Below are positions 15,301-19,325 of a stretch of 19,325 nt of DNA, piece after piece. The notes below the pieces were generated by a model that did no database searches, was not told the origin of the DNA, and saw nothing but the letters and a program-made list of their open reading frames with translations. Within the stretch, counting starts at the first letter, position 1. Every line of letters starts with the position of its first letter. Both the position numbers and the translations under genes were made by a program. This DNA comes from an uncultured Clostridia bacterium (lineage in GTDB: Bacteria > Bacillota > Clostridia > Lachnospirales > CAG-274), in assembly GCA_947589405.1 (NCBI GenBank), contig CANQBT010000028.1:1-19325 (forward strand), read 5' to 3'.

Positions 15301-18300
15301 GCGAAGAAAGAACATCAGCCATTGAAAAATATGTTGATGAGCTTAAAGCCCATGTTGACAGGCTTCAAGAAGAGCATGATGCAAACCATACCTCAGGAAT
15401 AGATTACGATCCTAAGAACTGTATTGCAAACCTTACTGAAATAGTTATGGACAACATGATGTATTCAGTTCCTGCTTCACAGATACTTAAGGGTATAGAC
15501 AACGGCGATCCATCAAAGCTTGAGGATTCTATAGAGGCTATGGAACAGCAGATAGACCTGTTCTATCAGTACAAGGGCCTTAACAAGAAAGAAAACTATG
15601 ACGATAAGGGCAATCTTGTGACCAAGAGCACTAACAGATACCCTATGCAAAGACTCAATATCCGTTATCATGCTATGTTTGCAGGCGCATTTATGTATGC
15701 AGGCGGCAAGCATATAGGCATTGAATACGATAGTGTTCCCGAGCTTGCTTCACTTACTCCCGTTACGGCTGACGATAAGGGCAAAATGACGTCAGGTAAG
15801 CTTTCAGGCTGGGGCATTGCTCATGAAATGGGTCATGTTATAAACAATAAGAATTATGTGGTTGCAGAGGTTACAAACAACTTCTTCTCACTTCTGGCAA
15901 CTCAGTCTATAGACAGGATCAACTTTGACGATGTATATCAGGTAGTTACACGTGGAAGTATAGGCGCTGTTCCTAAGGGCAAGACATTGGGTATGTACTG
16001 GCAGCTCCACTCCTACTATGACGACTACTATGACTATAAGATGTTCGACACTATAGAAGAACAGCTTGCCAACAACTTCTATGCACGTATGGACGCATAT
16101 AGCAGAGATCCTGCGCTTGCTCCTGATCCTGTCGGCGGTGCGGTCGAGGAAGCTCCCGTAGAGGAGGCAACAGGAGAGGGCGAAAGCTCAGGCAGCTCTT
16201 CAATACCTCTTGTAATGACCAAGAGCACAAGCGATAATCTTATTAGACTTGCTTCAGCAGCAGCTCAGAAGAATCTTATCCCATTCTTTGAAGCATGGGG
16301 CTTTACATATGATCTGGATACTCAGAATTATGTATCACAGTTCCCGATTGAAGAAAAGAAGATACAGTACTTTAATGACGATGCAAGAGAATACAAGCTT
16401 TCAGGCGGCAAGGGTATGGCTCACGGTACTACCGTTACCGCAACAATGACAACACCTCACCCCGACAGCGTTATAAATTCAAATGAAATAACATTTGATC
16501 TCAGTAACAGCGGCGGAGACGCTATGCTGGGCTATGAGATCATAAGAAATGATGTTCCCGTAGCATTTGTTACTGCCGACAAGAGCTCCTACACAGATGT
16601 TATTACCACAGGAAACAATATGGTCTATGAATATAAGATAATAGGCTATGATAAGCTGCTCAATACTACAGAGGCAGTTGAAATTCCTCCTGTTAAGGTA
16701 AAGCATGACGGAACTATAGGCAGAGATAACTGGACTATCGAAACAAATATGAAGTCCACAGCCGATACAAAGATAAAGGCTGACGGCAACAGCGAATACT
16801 GTGAGGACACTTATATTTCAGCTATTTCCTCTATAATAAGCAAGGACAAGGCAGAAAGCTACACAGGTAATGTTGAAAAGGACGCAGAGGGCAATATTGC
16901 AAATGCAGAATTTGTTATAGATCTTGGAAATGAAGAGCAGGTAACTGCTGTTAAGTACAAGGGTGCCGCTGCTAAGTTTACAGTATATGTAAGCGAGGAC
17001 AACACCAACTGGACAAAGGCTAAGGACGTAGATTACAACGGAGATGGTGAACAGACCTTCTACTTCAACAATCCTGAAGAGCCGGGATATATGTATATCT
17101 ACAATGCAGCTTATGTAAAGGTCGTATACGAAAATACTTCAGCTGAAATAAGCAGTATAAACGTATTAGGTCCTACAAGCGATAACGTTGAACTTGTGCC
17201 TGAGGGCATAGGCATACTTAAGACAGCTTATACATATGATAGATCTGATCCCGATGCTTATACTATCCCTGAAGGCTCTGTAATATTTACAGGTCAGTAT
17301 AAGGGCAGTCCTGCATATAATGTAGTCAAGCTTCTTGAAGGCGAAAAGAGAAACGAAAAGACTATAGTAGACGGTTCTCAGATCGTTCTTGCTACTCCTC
17401 CCGAAAATGGTGAGCTTGGCGATGTATCAGACGGTATATGGATATACTGGATAGAGCCTACAGATGATAATTACAGCAACATTCCTTCTGTTATAAGCGC
17501 TGAACTCTACAGAGTAGACGATGCTCTTAGCCTTGAAGGAGAACGTATGGTAAGTAATACCCTTAATGTAAATGTTCCCGAATTTGATAAGCTTCCGCCT
17601 ATCGAAATAAATGCAGATCCTGAAACAGGCGCAGAGACCACTCAGGAGAACAGTACAGAAGCCGTTACCGAAGCTGCTGCGGAAACAGCAGAAGAGATCA
17701 ACTATTCAGCATATGTACCTGCCGACAGCGAAAGCATCGAATATATGGCAGGAGCAGATGAAGCTACAGAGGGAAGCACAGATACTACCGAAGGCGAACT
17801 TCCCGCTGAGGATCAGTATGAATACGGCTTTGCATTCAGCAGAAGCGAGGACGGCAGAGAAGCCGATATGGAGCTTAAGCTTATAGATGAGGACGTTAAC
17901 ACTATAGCGTTCCAGACTGAGTTCAATATTGAAGATCCTACTGCTGTTCCTGTATTTGAATGGTCAGAAGTCGTAAATGAAAGAGCACTCCTTAAAGAAT
18001 ATCGTTATGCAAACGGAAAGCTCAATATTTATGTTGTAGCCGACAGCGATCTTCTTGATTTCGGAAATATTGTAGTGGGTAATCTTAAGCTTGAAGCCGA
18101 AGATGAAGCAAGAGATGTTCTTGTAGTAGTTGAGCAGGGTCAGACATTAAGTCTTCATGATGACTTTACTGTTCTCAGCTGGCCTGAAGTAAACGGTATT
18201 ACAAGCCTTAGAGCAGGCGTTGAGATCGATGAAACTTCAACCGAGGCATCAACAGAGATGTCAACCGAAGTATCAACAGAGGTGTCAACCGAAGCTTCAA

Positions 18301-18776
18301 CGGAGATGTCAACCGATGCTTCAACAGAGGTATCAACCGAAGCTTCAACAGAGGTGTCAACCGAAGCTTCAACAGAGATGTCAACCGAAGCTTCAACAGA
18401 GACCTCAACAGAAGCTCCAACTCAGACCGACGCTGACAAGTCAGATGTCAAGGCTGAGAAGTCAGGCAGCAGCATTGTATTTGTAGCAGGTGTAAGCAGT
18501 CTTAACTATGCGGAGGCAGGCTTTGTATTCAAGTCAGGTACTCATGAAGTCAAAAAGGCTGTTGCAAAGGCAGGAGAGGCCAACAATAAGGTATTCGCAT
18601 CTATTGCAGGATCTGCTATTAAACCGGGTGATATTCATAAGGCATATGAGTATGCATTTACTATCACCGATGTTCCTGCTGATGCTCAGATAAATGTAAC
18701 GCCTTATGTTGTTAAATTAGACGGTACGACAGTTCTTTCTGATACCAAGACCTTTAGTCTCGGTACATTACAGTAA
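12381..18776 (+). CDS. giant secreted M60-family (enhancin/mucinase-like) metallopeptidase with dockerin-like module
   Basis: A 2131-residue exported protein. The signal peptide is residues 1 to about 30 (basic start, GAGILAAALLFQSAVIPAA). A beta-rich CnaB/carboxypeptidase-regulatory-like domain covers about 52-142. A dockerin-like pair of calcium loops follows, Asp165-Asp176 and Asp194-Asp205. A beta region is at about 270-410, two FN3-like domains at about 418-515 and 516-605, and a discoidin (F5/8C)-like domain at about 620-772. The M60 region spans about 860-1325. Zinc ligands are His1148 and His1152 of HEMGH with Glu1163 in AEVTNN, the family hallmark; Glu1149 is the likely catalytic base. 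A second discoidin-like domain lies at about 1446-1597. Acidic linkers surround a beta domain at 1810-1946, followed by the STE repeat and a C-terminal beta domain. No LPxTG anchor is present. Known M60 members cut mucins or glycoproteins; the substrate here is inferred. Confidence 0.92.
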   Translation: MKFRKNLFRKTGAGILAAALLFQSAVIPAAEIGSVTDEEIPSLTSISDVSSFGINISLDLPSKGDSFHVALSDEDSNTNHSVDIVTNAEGTMASGVINNIPVSLDDTHSSDYTLTVTAEGYATYTQTVTIKKGLTTKVELNNSKEKNDLLGPDAEVKHAVMPIGDLDGNNVVDEKDEELMMSAIDSNTTEALYDLNNDKAVNIADLAYVTLNKGGVVTAPALSIISAENIQPEVPDTTKVVGGEVSDLIQSQGNSVQLAPANEEAEISDSNPVEVSLNINDAAPAEAKQAAGIVIKPPAGSENRITAGTIFVQGARLDENGQEITDPATGEVKIEEFEIPVKDESAAPVLKPIFADLFASPDSIATVESDGTVVVNIGSQIAIKKVRIKVTGSSTKLVDIAEVEFVNNMEDRIPEPELNIPEIIKESIKQTDAGLYPKFEFSWTKQTGVSGYEVNVSQGGSQQIIPTNSTKITISALNGADLKQYVPYTFRVRSVNGDWKSQWSSAESIEMDSLGNIPPKTENAKAEAKIESIQVSWKATQHSQWYSVYYREGSTGDYTEIKDIAATSYTIINLKPDVEYEVYVTGHNKYGESTSHDLLKATPVASNDVKMPMRKVINKSNGRGQLMTNIEKVEFTEKGEDNILYGGINAPVDNNQDTYAYVREWDTGYTYQNYANPIITLDKKYTIDTIRFTPSGSQPHTYSVAAIRYKDDNGNWQRVEANLSLRSDEDNNKYYTVIADHPVTSDTYQLLIQIAWGGRPITIAEMRFYEYEDIATRINEMYADDMHIKLNDNVTETMINDFRKELDEVDEESGELHPERENLLIELNYAEQLLKDKDLDDIVHVDTKVSAKLDGYDDFAMPLTDLQPIGVAAEANDELVVYLGSATDARGVNTSLKIVATQIHNDSSVNWCKEITSLKVGRNVIKVPKLASYANRENGGSLYVQWVGVNNRDYTLRVSGGTKIPVLNVAGKTGEERTSAIEKYVDELKAHVDRLQEEHDANHTSGIDYDPKNCIANLTEIVMDNMMYSVPASQILKGIDNGDPSKLEDSIEAMEQQIDLFYQYKGLNKKENYDDKGNLVTKSTNRYPMQRLNIRYHAMFAGAFMYAGGKHIGIEYDSVPELASLTPVTADDKGKMTSGKLSGWGIAHEMGHVINNKNYVVAEVTNNFFSLLATQSIDRINFDDVYQVVTRGSIGAVPKGKTLGMYWQLHSYYDDYYDYKMFDTIEEQLANNFYARMDAYSRDPALAPDPVGGAVEEAPVEEATGEGESSGSSSIPLVMTKSTSDNLIRLASAAAQKNLIPFFEAWGFTYDLDTQNYVSQFPIEEKKIQYFNDDAREYKLSGGKGMAHGTTVTATMTTPHPDSVINSNEITFDLSNSGGDAMLGYEIIRNDVPVAFVTADKSSYTDVITTGNNMVYEYKIIGYDKLLNTTEAVEIPPVKVKHDGTIGRDNWTIETNMKSTADTKIKADGNSEYCEDTYISAISSIISKDKAESYTGNVEKDAEGNIANAEFVIDLGNEEQVTAVKYKGAAAKFTVYVSEDNTNWTKAKDVDYNGDGEQTFYFNNPEEPGYMYIYNAAYVKVVYENTSAEISSINVLGPTSDNVELVPEGIGILKTAYTYDRSDPDAYTIPEGSVIFTGQYKGSPAYNVVKLLEGEKRNEKTIVDGSQIVLATPPENGELGDVSDGIWIYWIEPTDDNYSNIPSVISAELYRVDDALSLEGERMVSNTLNVNVPEFDKLPPIEINADPETGAETTQENSTEAVTEAAAETAEEINYSAYVPADSESIEYMAGADEATEGSTDTTEGELPAEDQYEYGFAFSRSEDGREADMELKLIDEDVNTIAFQTEFNIEDPTAVPVFEWSEVVNERALLKEYRYANGKLNIYVVADSDLLDFGNIVVGNLKLEAEDEARDVLVVVEQGQTLSLHDDFTVLSWPEVNGITSLRAGVEIDETSTEASTEMSTEVSTEVSTEASTEMSTDASTEVSTEASTEVSTEASTEMSTEASTETSTEAPTQTDADKSDVKAEKSGSSIVFVAGVSSLNYAEAGFVFKSGTHEVKKAVAKAGEANNKVFASIAGSAIKPGDIHKAYEYAFTITDVPADAQINVTPYVVKLDGTTVLSDTKTFSLGTLQ
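15822..15869 (+). other. M60 zinc-binding site within the giant protease
   Basis: Codons 1148-1163 encode HEMGHVINNKNYVVAE, a gluzincin HExxH with the third ligand Glu 11 residues after the second His. It is followed by VTNNFFSLLATQS. The EVTNN signature separates M60 (PF13402-like) proteins from other HExxH peptidases. All ligands are intact, so an active enzyme is expected. Confidence 0.88.
18231..18419 (+). repeat. 24-bp tandem repeat encoding Ser-Thr-Glu-X units
   Basis: About sixteen 12-bp units encode STE followed by Ala, Val, Met or Thr (residues 1951-2013). At DNA level the units mostly alternate between tca-acc-gaa and tca-aca-gag, so the true period is 24 bp (8 residues). The tract is a Ser/Thr- and Glu-rich flexible linker before the C-terminal domain. 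Tracts like this vary in length by slippage and may be O-glycosylated in secreted proteins (inference). Confidence 0.9.
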
Positions 18777-18788
18777 GGAGGCGGTATA

Positions 18789-18944
18789 ATGAAGAATTAT
18801 GTTAAACCTGAAATGACAGTTTTGTTATTCAGTACGGAAGATATTATTACTGCAAGCGGTACAACGCCCAATACTCTCGTTGACGGCGGCAGTAACGGTC
18901 AGCCGAATTCTGAAAGCTACGGCTCTATGTTTGGCGGCAATTAA
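18789..18944 (+). CDS. small peptide of the KPEM...ITASG type, unknown function
   Basis: A 51-residue peptide that begins MKNYVKPEMTVLLFSTED, continues IITASG, and has a Gly/Ser/Asn-rich tail ending GSMFGGN. Its ribosome binding site AAGGAGG starts inside the TAA stop of the giant protease and the ATG is 12 nt after that stop, so the two are almost certainly co-transcribed and translationally coupled. From memory, short proteins with this N-terminal pattern (aromatic-x-KPEM, acidic patch, ITxSG) recur in gut Firmicutes and are annotated as hypothetical. There is no signal peptide, no membrane helix and no cysteine. A conserved leader followed by a variable Gly-rich tail resembles a precursor peptide, but that is inference. 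A strong terminator follows. Confidence 0.78.
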   Translation: MKNYVKPEMTVLLFSTEDIITASGTTPNTLVDGGSNGQPNSESYGSMFGGN

Positions 18945-18965
18945 TAACTGAATAAGTCATGATTT

Positions 18966-19012
18966 AAGGGCTGCCGCAAATGCTTTAAAGGCATTTGCGG
19001 ACAGCCTTTTTT
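18966..19012 (+). terminator. strong rho-independent terminator after the small peptide gene
   Basis: GGCTG-CCGCAAATGC pairs with GCATTTGCGG-A-CAGCC, a stem of about 15 bp with one bulge, followed by TTTTTT (19007-19012). It closes the protease-peptide operon. Confidence 0.92.
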
Positions 19013-19022
19013 ATTTGTATGG

Positions 19023-19046
19023 AACGGCGGTTTTGAGCCGTTTTTT
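19023..19046 (+). terminator. second, tandem terminator-like hairpin
   Basis: AACGGC (19023-19028) pairs with GCCGTT (19037-19042) around GGTTTTGA and runs into a T-tract. It lies 10 nt after the first terminator and strengthens insulation from the next gene. Confidence 0.7.
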
Positions 19047-19091
19047 AATTTGTATATTAAAAAAATGTCGCATATTGTCGCACTTTTTAGG

Positions 19092-19134
19092 CTATATTAA
19101 GTAATCAAATCCTTGATTTGATTACTTAATATAG
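19092..19134 (+). promoter_or_regulatory. perfect 20-bp hairpin abutting a ribosome binding site
   Basis: Bases 19092-19111 are the exact reverse complement of 19115-19134, with a CTT loop. The stem ends immediately before AAGGAGG (19135-19141), the ribosome binding site of the following gene. It is AT-rich and not followed by a T-run, so it is not a terminator. It could be a DNA operator, a 5'-UTR stability hairpin or a recombination site. A direct repeat TGTCGCA lies just upstream at 19066-19072 and 19076-19082. No convincing sigma-A promoter was found between the terminators and this hairpin. Confidence 0.8.
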
Positions 19135-19148
19135 AAGGAGGTTTAAAA

Positions 19149-19325
19149 ATGAAATTTTTAGATATAAATGGATTGGAAAGATTACTTTCCAAGCTTTTGC
19201 TAAAAACATCTGCGGCTTTTGACGACCTGGAAGCAAGAGTCACAGACGTTGAAGGAGATTATCTTTCCAAGAGTAATGGCGGTACAATAGATGGAACGCT
19301 CAAAACAGATGATGTACAAGTAGGC
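19149..19325 (+). CDS. tail-fibre-like protein, N-terminal part (3' end outside window)
   Basis: 59 codons are open to the window edge. The protein starts MKFLDINGLERLLSKL, has an amphipathic, coiled-coil-like stretch (about 8-36, ending AAFDDLEARVTDVEG), and then DYLSKSNGGTIDGTLKTDD. The pattern YLSKxxGGTxxGxL is the short beta repeat common near the start of phage tail fibres and related collar or adhesin proteins. The ATG follows AAGGAGG at 7-nt spacing. No other phage gene is visible, so it may begin a prophage or be a stand-alone fibre-like surface protein. Only the N-terminus is seen. Confidence 0.7.
   Translation, partial: MKFLDINGLERLLSKLLLKTSAAFDDLEARVTDVEGDYLSKSNGGTIDGTLKTDDVQVG

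Noticed and set aside
18208..18486. Repetitive Leu/Arg- and Gln/Pro-rich open frames in other frames of the STE tract
   Set aside because: They are by-products of the 12-bp coding repeat and have no start signals.

Overview
The window looks like the chromosome of a low-to-moderate GC, Gram-positive gut or rumen Clostridia, most likely Ruminococcus or a close relative in the Oscillospiraceae. The reasons are consensus sigma-A promoters (TTGACA-17-TATAAT type), strong AGGAGG ribosome binding sites, heavy AGA and ATA codon use, a clostridial glycolytic gene order, and a very large secreted protein with a dockerin-like module. The species call is inference.

Region 1 (1-3995) is lower glycolysis on the + strand: the 3' end of pgk, then tpiA, gpmI and eno. 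eno has its own promoter, overlapped by an inverted repeat, and a rho-independent terminator closes the block. Region 2 (about 4000-6290) is accessory. It holds two minus-strand genes, a GNAT acetyltransferase and an MmcQ/YjbR-family protein, in AT-rich spacers. A 40-bp direct repeat with a palindromic core occurs once after each gene, so the acetyltransferase sits in a repeat-bounded, cassette-like block.

Region 3 (6234-8343) has a minus-strand KDPG/KHG aldolase fused to a VOC-like domain, divergent from an EamA-family transporter; both promoters are clear. Region 4 (8385-11982) is a surface-polysaccharide operon: three family-2 glycosyltransferases and a small three-helix membrane protein, ended by a terminator. 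The third glycosyltransferase carries what looks like a decayed second GT domain.

Region 5 (11983-18944) starts with a 450-nt spacer containing an elaborate foldable element, an inverted repeat over a promoter and a ~115-nt leader. It continues with a 2131-residue secreted M60 (enhancin/mucinase-like) metallopeptidase (HEMGH...E) carrying a dockerin-like module, FN3 and discoidin-like domains and a Ser/Thr/Glu repeat. Translationally linked to it is a 51-residue peptide gene of a recurring but uncharacterised type. Two terminators follow. Region 6 (19092-19325) is the start of a tail-fibre-like gene whose ribosome binding site directly abuts a perfect 20-bp hairpin.

The best candidates for something undescribed are the M60 protease plus small peptide pair, the hairpin-fronted tail-fibre-like gene, and the palindromic repeat flanking the acetyltransferase. 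Nothing here was tested against a database; family calls come from motif reading.
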